A stretch of DNA of 64,000 nt from Shewanella gaetbuli (GCF_023284065.1 NZ_JAKIKP010000003.1:124001-188000), one strand, 5' to 3'; counted from the first letter of the stretch, positions 9,331 to 18,522 are shown. The notes: generated by a model from the sequence alone, not told the origin. A program made the numbers and translations.

Positions 9331-10914
9331 TTATTCTTGAATTAGGTCTAGAGATTGCTCAATAAGATGAAATACAACACTTTGTTCAACGACACCTTGT
9401 ACCAATTGTGCTCCGGGGCCTTGAGCGTGTAGTGCGATATCTTCTCCAGAGTGAGTCTCAGAGCTCATTGGAATTAAGGCTTCTTGATGAAAACCAGAGG
9501 CTGTTGTGTCGACATTAGTCAGGTCTTGTCTACCTGCGTTAATCTCTTCGCTGTAACCTGCATCTGCGTTGGTTTCTGAGCCTAAGTCATGCATACCATT
9601 ACCATTTGTGTAGCCTAAGGTGGTGTAGGGTAGGCCGTCTGACGCTGTTGCAGGTTTGTCACTACCAATGCCTACCACTTTGCCAAGAATTGGATTACCG
9701 CGCTTGGGGTAACCTGCAATGGTAAACACATGGCCATGGTCGGCTGTGACGAGAATAAGTGTTTCGTTAGGATCTGTTTTTTCTACCGCGGCTTTTACCG
9801 CATCAGACAGTGCAATCGTGTCAGTTAAGGCGTTATAAGCACTACCAGCATGATGACCGTGGTCAATACGGCCTGACTCCACCATTAAGAAAAAGCCTTG
9901 GTCGTTATTGTCTAATATATCAATGGCTTTAGAGGTCATTTCGGCTATTGAAGGTTCACCGGCAATGTCATTTTGACGGTCGGCTTCGTATTGCATATGT
10001 GACTCGTTAAATAGCCCCATTACACGTTCTGTGGACTCGGTATTTATGGCATCAAAACCGGCTTGATCCATAACGTAAACCCCATTGCTATATTGGCTTT
10101 GCCATTCTGCAGTTAAATCACGTTCGTCGGTTCTGTCACCTTCTACTTCACTTACGGCATCAGAAGAGTTAAAACTGGCATCTTTGGGTAAAAAGTGACG
10201 GCGACCACCCCCCATTACCACTTCAATACCATTAACGTCTACGCCTTTGAAACGAGCCTCTAGGTTAGCTTCAAAATTAACTAATTGATCGGCAATATCT
10301 TTACAGCCGCCAGTAACCGCATCTTCAGGCATGTCAGAAATATCTTCCCAGTTACGGTCTGCTGACTTTGCAAAGGTGGCTGCAGGTGTGGCGTGGGTGA
10401 TGCGTGCGGTAGATACAATACCAGTTGATAAGCCTTTAATTTCGGCTAGCTCAAGTGCGGAAACCACTTCATTGCCAGCAACCGTTGAGCAGTCGCCTCG
10501 AACAATGTCTTCATCAACACCAATAACGCCTACATCGGTTTTTAAGCCTGACATCATGGCCGTCATGGTGCCAGCTGAGTCAGGTGTTTGTGCATCAACA
10601 TTGTAAGTTTTAACCAACGCGGTATGAGGAAATGTTTCGAAGCTGAGGTAGCCTTCTTCACCATTATTTCCAGCTTGTTGTCCTTGTAAAATGCGCGCTG
10701 CTGTTAGGGTTGAAACACCCATACCATCACCAACAAATATAATGACATTTTTAGCTTTAAACTGATTGTTACTATTGAGCTTTTTGTTAATGCTGTTTTG
10801 TGCGTCAGTATACCAAGCGCTGTTTGTTTGATATGACGGCAGTACGTCAGCATTAAGTGCACTTGAAACAACTAATGCAAGCACGGCATATGATGCTTTG
10901 AAGGTATTATTCAT
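9331..10914 (-). CDS. Alkaline phosphatase, PhoA superfamily, secreted form
   Basis: A 527-residue paralogue of the next gene, with long stretches nearly identical over the catalytic domain (for example NRNWEDISDMP-type segments and ESGRIDHGHHAGSAYNAL). It has a Sec signal peptide (YAVLALVVSSALNA) instead of a lipobox and lacks the collagen-like and Asp-rich N-terminal modules. The nucleophile motif TPDSAGTMTAMMSG and the metal-binding TADHGHVFTIAG are intact. I place the start at ATG 10914, which has AGGATA upstream; the frame to 10983 adds 23 residues without signal character. It leads a two-gene phosphatase operon. Control by phosphate limitation is expected for the family, but I did not find a convincing Pho box. 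Confidence 0.92.
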   Translation of the reverse strand: MNNTFKASYAVLALVVSSALNADVLPSYQTNSAWYTDAQNSINKKLNSNNQFKAKNVIIFVGDGMGVSTLTAARILQGQQAGNNGEEGYLSFETFPHTALVKTYNVDAQTPDSAGTMTAMMSGLKTDVGVIGVDEDIVRGDCSTVAGNEVVSALELAEIKGLSTGIVSTARITHATPAATFAKSADRNWEDISDMPEDAVTGGCKDIADQLVNFEANLEARFKGVDVNGIEVVMGGGRRHFLPKDASFNSSDAVSEVEGDRTDERDLTAEWQSQYSNGVYVMDQAGFDAINTESTERVMGLFNESHMQYEADRQNDIAGEPSIAEMTSKAIDILDNNDQGFFLMVESGRIDHGHHAGSAYNALTDTIALSDAVKAAVEKTDPNETLILVTADHGHVFTIAGYPKRGNPILGKVVGIGSDKPATASDGLPYTTLGYTNGNGMHDLGSETNADAGYSEEINAGRQDLTNVDTTASGFHQEALIPMSSETHSGEDIALHAQGPGAQLVQGVVEQSVVFHLIEQSLDLIQE

Positions 10915-11092
10915 TACGTTGTCTATCCTATTTGACGAGTTGCGTTCTATTGGGTTTTTCACTAAAGAGACGCAAAGCAGCATAGAGTTCGGTTATGACT
11001 AATCGCTTACAGTAAATTGATATTTTTGAGTCTAAATTATGACAGAGGTGTGAATAGGGGGCGGAAGTGGTTTTTCCTTATTACAGAAACAC

Positions 11093-11125
11093 AAAAGTCA
11101 CCAACTTAGCTGTTGATGACTTTTT
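11093..11125 (-). terminator. Terminator after the dehydrogenase operon
   Basis: An imperfect stem, AAAAGTCACCAAC pairing with GTTGATGACTTTT around TTAGCT, is followed on the minus strand by a U-rich tract. It lies 34 bases beyond the stop of the diheme cytochrome gene. Confidence 0.65.
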
Positions 11126-11159
11126 CATGTTTAGAATATTAAATTAACTCTTTACTCTG

Positions 11160-11837
11160 TTAAGGTTTAGCCTCATTTTGGCGGACAGCCGAGTAATATG
11201 CGGCTACTGCAGCAATATCTTCAGCGGTTAAATTACTGGCAACTTCAGCCATTAACCCGCCATCATCATTTTTGCGTTGGCCTTGTTGCCATGCATTCAG
11301 TTGTGCAGCTATATAACCGCTACTTTGACCTATTAATGCTGGAATAGCTGGGGGAAGGCCTATTCCTTGTGGACCATGACAGTTTGCACAAGCAACAAGT
11401 TGACGTTCAATATCTCCTCGCTCGGCAAGTTGTTCACCTGCAGCATAGGCTTTAGGGTCTACCGCCGTTGGCTCGGGCAAGTTTGTCGAGGGCAAGCTTG
11501 CATAATAAGCCGATACATCCAGTATTTGTTGATCATTAAGTCCGGCTGCCATAGGCTGCATTAAGGGTTGCTGACGTTTAGCGGATCTAAAGTCTTCTAA
11601 CTGTTTACGTAAATAATATTGGCTTGAACCGGCTAAACGAGGAAAGTTACTAACAGCCATACCTTCACCGTTTACTCCATGACATGTCATGCATGGAGCA
11701 GTAGTTCCTCCACCTTGATTCGCTAATGTTTTACCTGCATTAATATCAGCAGTTAGTGGCGTTGCTGCTATGGATGGCAACATGACGGCACTTGAAACGA
11801 CCAATAAACAGGCTTTAAAGATATGTATTCTCATCAT
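11160..11837 (-). CDS. Diheme cytochrome c, electron-transfer subunit of the FAD dehydrogenase
   Basis: A 225-residue exported cytochrome with an N-terminal signal peptide (ACLLVVSSAVMLPSIAA) and two CXXCH haem sites, CMTCH (about 49) and CANCH (about 151), each in a class I cytochrome c fold with later Met candidates. It should accept electrons from the GMC subunit in the periplasm and pass them to the respiratory chain. Its ATG overlaps the stop of the upstream flavoprotein gene as ATGA, which implies translational coupling and a fixed stoichiometry. It has two haem domains, where the cytochrome subunits of gluconate or sorbitol dehydrogenases often have three. Starting at the second ATG (11834) is equally possible. 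Confidence 0.88.
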   Translation of the reverse strand: MMRIHIFKACLLVVSSAVMLPSIAATPLTADINAGKTLANQGGGTTAPCMTCHGVNGEGMAVSNFPRLAGSSQYYLRKQLEDFRSAKRQQPLMQPMAAGLNDQQILDVSAYYASLPSTNLPEPTAVDPKAYAAGEQLAERGDIERQLVACANCHGPQGIGLPPAIPALIGQSSGYIAAQLNAWQQGQRKNDDGGLMAEVASNLTAEDIAAVAAYYSAVRQNEAKP

Positions 11838-13603
11838 AATGATACCAATGGTCCTGGTGATTTTAGGTACTTAGTGGTTAATGCTTCAGCGGCGTGGTAG
11901 GTTAGCGCACCTAATGTACCCGTGGGGTTGTAACTTCCGTTGTGTACAAAGGCTGACGCACCCACCACAAACACATTGGAGACATCCCAACATTGGAGGT
12001 AGGGGTTAACTGCACTTGTTTTGGGATCTGCCCCCATTACAGCACCGCCACAGTTATGAGTGGATTGATATATATTGCTATCAAAAGGGCCTTTTCTTGG
12101 ACTGGCGACCACTTGTTTTCCTCCCATAGCTTTACCTATTTGTTCTAGTTTACTGGTGATATAAGCCGACATTTTTATATCATTTTCAGTAAAGTCGAAT
12201 GTCATTCGCAATAAGGGTTGTCCCCACGCGTCTTTATAGGTTGGGTCAAGGTCAAGGTAGTTTGTTGGCGTGGGCATGGAAGAGCCATGAGCCCCAAGTT
12301 TTACCGTGTGATTGTAGTGTTTCAGCATGGCTTGCTTAAACTCTTGACCCCATCGAGGTGTTCCGGGAGGTACGGGGTGAAAACCTATGGGCTGACCGTT
12401 GGTAATATTGGAATAAAGATAAGCACCTCCAATGAAACCGAGCTCTGAATGGTCGAAATTATCTCCAGAAAACTCGTCAATTACTGACATGGTTGAGCCA
12501 GATGCCATAAATGGATTAACTCTAACATCGTCATCAAAGAAGACTTGAGCACCACTAATGGTTTGATAGGTATAATTGCGGCCTACAACACCAGTTTGTG
12601 TTTTAGGATCGTAAGGTTTACCTATACCAGATAACAGCATCATGCGTACGTTATTAAGTGAGAACATACTCATAATTACCAGTTTTGCAGGTTGAAATAC
12701 CTCTTCTCCGGCAGCATTAATATAGGTCACGCCAGTGGCTTTTTTACCTTGTTTATCAAGTTGTACTTTTTGAACTTGAGCATGGGTTCTGAGCTCAAAA
12801 AGATCACTTTTTAGTAATACAGGTAAAATGGTGGTTTGTGGGCTGGCTTTGGCTTTGTGTTCACAGCCAAATCGTTCACAAAAACCACACATTACACAGG
12901 CTTCCATAGTTAACCCTAGTGGGTTGGTATATCGCTGTGACATGGTACAAGATGGCATTGGGAAAGGTTTATAGCCTAGGCTTTCAGCAGCTTTAGAAAA
13001 TAAGCTACAGGCATAGGTTTGTTTCATCGGTTTGTTTGGATATTCCGTTGACCTTGGGGCTTCAAAAGGGTTGCCACCGGGCTGAACTTTGCCTTGAATA
13101 TTACCTGCTTTACCACAAGCACCATAAAGATTTTCGAAGCGCGTGTAATGTGGCTCTAGGTCGGCATAGGTGACGCCCCAATCTTGGATTGACAGCCTTG
13201 GGTCAATAAAATCTTTACCATAACGTTTTTCAATATGTGATTTCAGTACGAAATCAGCTTCTTGAAAACGCCAAATATTACCATTCCAATGTACTGCGGA
13301 ACCGCCTAATCCTGTACCAGGAAGAAATGCTTGCCATCGTCTAATGGGTAAAGCTGTCTGATCAGTGTTATTTCTCAGAGTAACGGCTTCATTTTGAGCA
13401 CTTTGCATTAACCCTTTACGAACAGAATATTTAAGCTCGTCGTGCATTGCAGGGGCTTGAAAGTCAGGTACGGTATTTCGACCAGCACCTCGCTCTAATC
13501 CCACTACTTTTTGTCCTGCTTTGGTTAGTTCATGGGCAATAATTGAACCGCTCATTCCGACACCAATAACAACGGCATCCACCGCTTCTAGTGTTTTTGC
13601 CAT
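11834..13603 (-). CDS. GMC-family FAD-dependent dehydrogenase, catalytic subunit
   Basis: A 589-residue flavoprotein of the GMC oxidoreductase family, resembling gluconate 2-dehydrogenase and FAD-glucose/sorbitol dehydrogenase large subunits. An N-terminal FAD dinucleotide motif (VIGVGMSGS, about 12-20) and the GTGLGGSAVHWNG segment are present. The C-terminal block holds the catalytic His/Asn region (STHNCGGAVMG and HNGSYNPTGTLGALTYHAA). A Cys cluster, CVMCGFCERFGC (about 236-247), matches the place where related enzymes bind a [3Fe-4S] cluster. There is no signal peptide, so export probably depends on the Tat-bearing small subunit. The sugar or polyol oxidised is unknown. GGGGGAG precedes the ATG. 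Confidence 0.9.
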   Translation of the reverse strand: MAKTLEAVDAVVIGVGMSGSIIAHELTKAGQKVVGLERGAGRNTVPDFQAPAMHDELKYSVRKGLMQSAQNEAVTLRNNTDQTALPIRRWQAFLPGTGLGGSAVHWNGNIWRFQEADFVLKSHIEKRYGKDFIDPRLSIQDWGVTYADLEPHYTRFENLYGACGKAGNIQGKVQPGGNPFEAPRSTEYPNKPMKQTYACSLFSKAAESLGYKPFPMPSCTMSQRYTNPLGLTMEACVMCGFCERFGCEHKAKASPQTTILPVLLKSDLFELRTHAQVQKVQLDKQGKKATGVTYINAAGEEVFQPAKLVIMSMFSLNNVRMMLLSGIGKPYDPKTQTGVVGRNYTYQTISGAQVFFDDDVRVNPFMASGSTMSVIDEFSGDNFDHSELGFIGGAYLYSNITNGQPIGFHPVPPGTPRWGQEFKQAMLKHYNHTVKLGAHGSSMPTPTNYLDLDPTYKDAWGQPLLRMTFDFTENDIKMSAYITSKLEQIGKAMGGKQVVASPRKGPFDSNIYQSTHNCGGAVMGADPKTSAVNPYLQCWDVSNVFVVGASAFVHNGSYNPTGTLGALTYHAAEALTTKYLKSPGPLVSL

Positions 13604-13606
13604 AAG

Positions 13607-14374
13607 TTACTCCCCCTTCCCTGAATGTGACATATCGTGTTTTGGAGCATTTGCCATGCTGATTGGATTAGCGGTTCTGGAATCTAAATTAATGCCATGT
13701 TTGTCAGCTAGGTCATACCACGACACATAAGCCCCAGGGAAGCCAATCGCTTTCCATCCAAGCATATCTTTATTGCCACCATAACTAGGGTCGGCTAAAA
13801 ATCCTTCAATAGTATTTTGCAATAACATCGAGAAAAAGATGGCTGAGGGTACCCCGTCTAAATCTACTGAACCTGATTCTAATTTGGTTAAATAGGCATC
13901 TTGTTGAGTTTGTGTCATTTTATCAAAGGGGGTATTCGCTGCGGCGAGTTGTTTATTGATGGCCGTTAATGCGGTGCGGTACAGTTCTGATGGCGTGAAT
14001 TTAAGTTGATAACCTTGTTCAGGTGTACCTGGTTTCCAAGGGCCACTGACGTACATATCAGAACCACCTCCCCAAGGGCTAGCTAATGCTTTATCGATGA
14101 AATTAGTGACATCGGCCTCAAGTGCTCCGGGGGTGTTAGCATCTGAGGGGATCAGTCTAGCGGTAGCTGCGGTAAGAAAGGTCACTTCTGCAGGATGCAA
14201 AAAAACATACTGCGTAGCTTTCATGTCATGATGCGGGGGGATATCAGCGACAGCCGAACTCGTGGCGACTGTTGAGCTTACAGCAGCGCTTGCGGCAACT
14301 AAGCCCGCTGCTTTAAATAGTGTTCGCCTTCCTACATCAACGGCTTCTTCTTTTTCAGTTTCATTTTTTTTCAT
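13607..14374 (-). CDS. Gluconate 2-dehydrogenase subunit 3 family protein with Tat signal
   Basis: A 255-residue small subunit and first gene of the three-gene operon. Its N-terminus has a twin-arginine signal (GRRTLFKAAG, about 16-25, then an Ala-rich hydrophobic stretch). In this family that signal carries the folded flavoprotein to the periplasm as a hitch-hiker. The rest matches the Gluconate_2-dh3 domain, with LTAATARLIPSD and WGGGSDMYVSGPW. A GGAGGAAG ribosome site precedes the ATG at ideal distance. The gap to the flavoprotein gene is three bases. The assembled enzyme should oxidise a sugar or polyol in the periplasm. Confidence 0.9.
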   Translation of the reverse strand: MKKNETEKEEAVDVGRRTLFKAAGLVAASAAVSSTVATSSAVADIPPHHDMKATQYVFLHPAEVTFLTAATARLIPSDANTPGALEADVTNFIDKALASPWGGGSDMYVSGPWKPGTPEQGYQLKFTPSELYRTALTAINKQLAAANTPFDKMTQTQQDAYLTKLESGSVDLDGVPSAIFFSMLLQNTIEGFLADPSYGGNKDMLGWKAIGFPGAYVSWYDLADKHGINLDSRTANPISMANAPKHDMSHSGKGE

Positions 14375-14778
14375 CCAGCTACTTCCTCCATGAAAGCGTA
14401 ATTTATGTCTGTGTGGCTAAAATTTATCCAACACATTTAAGTGTAGTTGCCAAATATGAATGTATACAAAATATATAGGGCCAATTTTTAGGAATATATT
14501 AATCGATTGTTTTTCTCATTTTTTGTATTACAAAATGACGTTGATTTAATATTCTAATTAGGGTGAAAGGCAAATGATATAAAGTTATGGGTCGTTACAT
14601 TTTGAATGATATGTTGTTGTAGCTAGCTGCTATTGTTGTTGAGAGACTTAGGTTGATAACTTCTCTGCTAATAGTGTCTCTGTAAGGTGCTTTTATGTGT
14701 AGGTACACTGTTAAATATGTTGCTGCTCTGTGGCTTCGAGGTGTTCTGTGTGTTTTATTTTTAGCTTGTTTATCAATT

Positions 14779-14800
14779 GTTAATGAGCGCGATCACAAAT
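14779..14800. promoter_or_regulatory. Candidate CRP binding site
   Basis: The 22 bases match the CRP consensus well on the right arm (GATCACA) and partly on the left (TGA), with the correct 6-base spacer. The site is about 85 bases upstream of the porin ATG. Catabolite control would suit a carbohydrate porin, but the left arm is degenerate. Confidence 0.35.
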
Positions 14801-14834
14801 AGAAATATATTGTATTGGACAATTAATATAATCG

Positions 14835-14849
14835 TATTGTAATACAATA
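14835..14849. promoter_or_regulatory. Perfect palindrome TATTGTAATACAATA, probable operator of the porin gene
   Basis: A 7-1-7 perfect inverted repeat 33 bases upstream of the porin ATG. The same palindrome, differing only in its central base, lies upstream of the alginate lyase gene at 18571-18585. Sharing between a porin and a lyase suggests one regulator for oligosaccharide uptake and alginate breakdown. The regulator is not encoded nearby. Confidence 0.65.
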
Positions 14850-14882
14850 GAAGGGGTGGGGAGCAACTTATTGAGGTTATTT

Positions 14883-15563
14883 ATGCAATCTAGAAGTCTG
14901 TTGTTAATTACTGCTATTGTGAGCAGTGTATGTTTTGATGCAAGTGCCGCTTCCATAGATTTTCGTCATGAATATAAAGGCGAAACGGACCAACATGCTA
15001 GTCGTATAAAAATGGGTAACACCTTTGATAATAACCTGTCTATTTCACTTGAGCTTAAATTCAAAGGTGAGAACGGCGAGTTTATGGATAACCTTCAATC
15101 TAATGGTACAGAGATTGATGTAGGTTACAAAATTAAGCTGAATGATGAATGGACGTTAGCGCCCGGAATGCCTATTGAGTTTGGTAACTCTGGTTCGACT
15201 TATAAGCCTCAGATTCGTTTAACTTATCAGCCTGCCGCGCTAAAAGGCTGGTCTTTTAGTGGGCGTTATCGTTTAGATTTAAAACCGGGTGAAGATATTA
15301 AGCGTTATCGTCATCGATATACGGCCAATATTGTTTATAAATATAACTTATGGTCATTCAATTTTGAGGGTAACTATTATTACGCTGATAATTCTGAATA
15401 CCTTTTGTATGATGACGACAGAACCAATTACGAAAATAACTTAACCATTAATTATAAAATGGGTAAGTGGACCCCTTGGGTTGAATTTGGTGATGTGTCA
15501 ATTTCTAATGACAGTAATGATAGAGAGTTAAGAAGCCGAGTCGGTATTCGTTATAGCTTCTAA
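14883..15563 (+). CDS. KdgM-family oligogalacturonate/oligoalginate-type porin
   Basis: A 226-residue outer-membrane beta-barrel of the KdgM family, small porins for acidic oligosaccharides such as oligogalacturonate or, by context, alginate oligomers. A signal peptide (SLLLITAIVSSVCFDASA) precedes IDFRHEYKGETDQHASRIKMG, the typical KdgM opening. Alternating aromatic/polar strands follow, and the protein ends in RYSF, a barrel C-terminus with terminal Phe. Many Arg and Lys residues fit an anionic substrate. I place the start at ATG 14883, with GAGG upstream, rather than GTG 14856. It is monocistronic and closed by a strong terminator. The alginate role is inferred from the shared operator and the nearby PL7 lyase. 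Confidence 0.82.
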   Translation: MQSRSLLLITAIVSSVCFDASAASIDFRHEYKGETDQHASRIKMGNTFDNNLSISLELKFKGENGEFMDNLQSNGTEIDVGYKIKLNDEWTLAPGMPIEFGNSGSTYKPQIRLTYQPAALKGWSFSGRYRLDLKPGEDIKRYRHRYTANIVYKYNLWSFNFEGNYYYADNSEYLLYDDDRTNYENNLTINYKMGKWTPWVEFGDVSISNDSNDRELRSRVGIRYSF

Positions 15564-15581
15564 TTCTTGAACTAAAAATAT

Positions 15582-15613
15582 AAAAAAGCCCGAACCAGAG
15601 TTCGGGCTTTTTT
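15582..15613. terminator. Strong bidirectional terminator between the porin and SulP genes
   Basis: AAAAAAGCCCGAAC, a CAGA loop and GTTCGGGCTTTTTT form a perfect stem with T-tracts on both strands. It serves the convergent porin and transporter genes. Confidence 0.92.
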
Positions 15614-15643
15614 AGTTATTCAGTATCCAGTCCTGAAATGTAT

Positions 15644-17293
15644 TTATGCTTCTTTTACATGGGCTAATGCAGCTTGAAGTGCCTCATAGCGGAAGCGGAA
15701 TGTTTTCTCTTTTGGTAGAGAGTCTATAACATGGAATTTATTGAGTTGATCACGAGTTTGTTGATTCGGACACAACAAGAACACTTCACAATTGGCGTCG
15801 GTGGCATCTTTTATGGCGTTTTCAAGTGCAAGGCCTACGGTTACGTCAATCATAGGCACATCGGTTAGGTCTAAAATCATTGCTTCAAAATCATCAATAC
15901 TACTATGCTGTTTTGAAATCGCCTTAGATACGCTAAAAATCATCGGCCCAGAAAGATAGAAGAAGAGAACCTTGCCTTTAGTTTGGTCTAACAGTTCACG
16001 CTCACTTTGGGTGAGCGGGACGGTATCATCATCAGCGTCACTAATGGCCTTAACTTGACGGGCTTGTTCGCGGCTTAAGCGTTCAATAATAATAATATTA
16101 GAAATAAATACCCCTAAACCTACGGCGACAATTAAGTCTACAAAAACGGTCAGTAACATCACGCCGTACATAATGGCCATGCCTGCCATACTGACTTTAT
16201 GGGCACGTTGAATAAAGCTCCAGTCTAAGATATTAAACCCAACATACACCGCAATACCTGCTAACACTGCCATAGGAATAGGTTCGGTTAAATCGCCAGC
16301 CACTAACACGACTAGTGCTAAAACCACAGCGCGGGTCATACCCGATAAAGGTGAGCGAGCGCCCACTTGAATATTGGTTACTGTACCCATAGTGGCGCCG
16401 GCACCGGGTAATGCGCCAAAAAAGCCAGACAACATATTGGCTAAGCCTTGGCCGCGCAATTCTTTATCAGAGTCATGTTCTTTACGGGTTAATGAGTCAC
16501 CAATAACAGCGGTAAGCAAAGTATCAATGCAACCTAAAGTGCCCAGCACCAAAGCATCTATCACCATGGTGGTGAATATTTCACTGTTAAAGTGGGGGAT
16601 AACTAATGAAGGTAAACCTGCAGGAATTTCACCAATTCGGCGAATACTGTCGTCACTGAAGAAAATGATTGAAATTAAGGTAACGGCAATTAATGCCACG
16701 AGTTGCGCAGGCACATATTTACGATATTTTTTCGGGAATAAAAACAGCGTGGCTAAGGTTAATAGTCCTAAAAACAGCTCTTTAAAATCAATATTGGCTA
16801 ATGTGTCGGGTAAGGCATTTAAGGTGCCTAGTACTCCGCCTGCGGGGGCAGCATGACCAAGCAAAGGGGATAATTGTAGAATAATTAAAATTACACCGAT
16901 ACCCGACATAAACCCAGATACTACGCTATAAGGCATCAAGGTGACGTATTTGCCAAGCTTTAACATACCCAGTAAAAACTGAAATGCTCCAGCCATCATG
17001 ACAACTGTGAATGAAATGGCGATACCAGATTCGGGGTATTTGGCGACCATGGCGGTTAAAATCGCGGTCATGATCACGGTCATGGGACCGGTAGGCTCAG
17101 ATATTAAGGTTGATGAACCACCAAACAGTGCGGCAAAAAAGCCAACAAGAATGGCTCCCCATAAACCGGCTTCTGCGCCCGCGCCCGATGCAACACCAAA
17201 GGCTAAAGCAAGAGGTAATGAAATAATTGCCGTAGTGACACCGCCAAATAAATCACCTTTGAGACTGATATCTTTAAAGCGCTCTTTAAACAC
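15644..17293 (-). CDS. SulP-family anion transporter with C-terminal STAS domain
   Basis: A 549-residue SulP/SLC26-type transporter. About 10-14 membrane helices occupy residues 1-410, with the family segments GLWGAILVGFFAALFGGSSTLISEPTGPMTV and GQGLANMLSGFFGALPGAGATMGT. A cytoplasmic STAS domain follows (about 430-545, including DFEAMILDLTDVPMIDVTVGLALENAI). Members move sulfate, bicarbonate or dicarboxylates, and the substrate is not readable here. The start is GTG 17293. It lies between the porin and the alginate lyase but has its own borders, so a part in alginate use is not supported. Confidence 0.9.
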   Translation of the reverse strand: MFKERFKDISLKGDLFGGVTTAIISLPLALAFGVASGAGAEAGLWGAILVGFFAALFGGSSTLISEPTGPMTVIMTAILTAMVAKYPESGIAISFTVVMMAGAFQFLLGMLKLGKYVTLMPYSVVSGFMSGIGVILIILQLSPLLGHAAPAGGVLGTLNALPDTLANIDFKELFLGLLTLATLFLFPKKYRKYVPAQLVALIAVTLISIIFFSDDSIRRIGEIPAGLPSLVIPHFNSEIFTTMVIDALVLGTLGCIDTLLTAVIGDSLTRKEHDSDKELRGQGLANMLSGFFGALPGAGATMGTVTNIQVGARSPLSGMTRAVVLALVVLVAGDLTEPIPMAVLAGIAVYVGFNILDWSFIQRAHKVSMAGMAIMYGVMLLTVFVDLIVAVGLGVFISNIIIIERLSREQARQVKAISDADDDTVPLTQSERELLDQTKGKVLFFYLSGPMIFSVSKAISKQHSSIDDFEAMILDLTDVPMIDVTVGLALENAIKDATDANCEVFLLCPNQQTRDQLNKFHVIDSLPKEKTFRFRYEALQAALAHVKEA

Positions 17294-17368
17294 GTTGATA
17301 ACCTACCACACGCAAAATTTACGAGACTTTAGCAAAATTTTAATGAGATATGAATCACAAAATGACAT

Positions 17369-17403
17369 AAAAAACCGCCTGGTGATGTTTTATCAGACGG
17401 TTT
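17369..17403 (-). terminator. Terminator after the alginate lyase gene
   Basis: A near-perfect stem (AAACCGTCTGATAA against TCACCAGGCGGTTT) ends in a six-T run on the minus strand, about 60 bases beyond the lyase stop. Confidence 0.8.
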
Positions 17404-17460
17404 AATTATGAGTGATACGGTTTAGGTATACCTATCACTAATAGAGTAGGGAAATAACGA

Positions 17461-18522
17461 TTACTGGTTTAGCTCTAGCTCATAGAAACTAGCTTGTGCA
17501 TAATCGCCCGCTTCCATACCACGCCACTCACAATCGGAGCTAGATTTCTTAGTATTACACTGGTTGTAAACACCCGCTTTATAATACATCCAGTCATTTT
17601 GATAACCTTGGTCAACATCATGGCCTTGGTAATTCCCTTTAACCAAGTCTACCTCAAATGTTTTAGTGACTGGGTTATCTGAGTCAGGGTTTTTAGTGAA
17701 GGTTAGGTGCATGATGTCGCCTTTTACATTCACTTCATAAGAGAACATTTCACCAAGTTGGATACCGTCAACAGGATCAGCCGAACCTTGACGTAAGTTA
17801 TGCTTACCAAATACGTCATGACGTATGTCTTTACGCAACTTTTTACCATTACCGTCAACGGCATCTTGCAGTTCAGGTACTGGGTTTAGCTCGTAATTCC
17901 AAGAAAGTGAACCGTACTGATGCTCAGGTAATTTACGATAAAGAATTTTCAATGGCTCGTTGTCTGACCCGTGAATTTGCCCAATCACAACAGCAAACGC
18001 ATTGTTCTTTTTGTAGTTACCACTGGTGCTAACTTGGTCGACAGTTAAGGTTGCTTTTAGTTGACCACCAATTGCGCCATATTCAGCCGCATCTGGATGT
18101 GAAGCCACAACAAAGTTGTTTTTAGGATCATCATATTTTTGCGCTAACATGCCGCGCAATTCACTACGGGTGTTTTTACTGTTAGGGGTTGTTGGCGCTT
18201 CATTAGGAGCCACAAAAACGACTGCCCCCGTTTTGGGGTCAGTGTAAAACCATTTGTCATGTACGTAAGGTGTTTGGGTGTTGGCAAGTTCATTTTTTTG
18301 AATTTCTAGTGCCTTGCCCTTTTTTGAACCTTCAGTGGCGAGTTCAGGTAAGGTAATTTTCCAGTTTGATAGGTCAAAGTTTTGTGCTGGTGCTTTTGCA
18401 GGGTCAAGATTGTATTTGGTTAAATCATAATTGAACTCTTGTTTAACCTGTGGCTCTGGAGCGGTTGCAGAACAGCCAGCCATAAGGCCTGCTACGATCA
18501 AACTCAGGTAACGCTTTTTCAT
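17461..18522 (-). CDS. Polysaccharide lyase family 7 (alginate lyase) lipoprotein
   Basis: A 353-residue lipoprotein (lipobox LMAGC, Cys17 from the chosen start) with one PL7 alginate-lyase jelly-roll. All three PL7 signatures are intact: RSELRG in the first strand, QIHG in the middle and YKAGVYNQC near the C-terminus. They supply the catalytic Gln/His/Tyr/Arg set. The QIH form is usually linked to guluronate-containing blocks, and QVH to poly-mannuronate. I start at ATG 18522, which has AGGG nine bases upstream, rather than GTG 18531. It is monocistronic, with a palindromic operator about 50 bases upstream that is shared with the KdgM-like porin. No uronate-metabolism genes are in the window. 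Confidence 0.93.
   Translation of the reverse strand: MKKRYLSLIVAGLMAGCSATAPEPQVKQEFNYDLTKYNLDPAKAPAQNFDLSNWKITLPELATEGSKKGKALEIQKNELANTQTPYVHDKWFYTDPKTGAVVFVAPNEAPTTPNSKNTRSELRGMLAQKYDDPKNNFVVASHPDAAEYGAIGGQLKATLTVDQVSTSGNYKKNNAFAVVIGQIHGSDNEPLKILYRKLPEHQYGSLSWNYELNPVPELQDAVDGNGKKLRKDIRHDVFGKHNLRQGSADPVDGIQLGEMFSYEVNVKGDIMHLTFTKNPDSDNPVTKTFEVDLVKGNYQGHDVDQGYQNDWMYYKAGVYNQCNTKKSSSDCEWRGMEAGDYAQASFYELELNQ

Larger units (their letters stand above)
14375..14882. other. Divergent intergenic region, dehydrogenase operon / KdgM-like porin
   Basis: A 508-base AT-rich gap with no convincing gene. On the right half it holds a candidate CRP site and a perfect palindrome in front of the porin gene, described separately. 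The left half must contain the dehydrogenase promoter, but I could not place it with confidence. Confidence 0.6.

Noticed and set aside
14809..14823. ATTGT-N5-ACAAT, a possible second operator upstream of the porin
   Set aside because: The spacer is 5 rather than 3 bases and the outer bases do not match the perfect palindrome nearby.
16374..16856. 160-codon frame antisense to the SulP gene
   Set aside because: The reverse of a hydrophobic coding sequence; no ribosome site and no recognisable domain.
15644..18522. SulP transporter as part of an alginate operon with the lyase
   Set aside because: A terminator lies between lyase and transporter, no copy of the palindrome precedes SulP, and the family moves inorganic anions or small acids.
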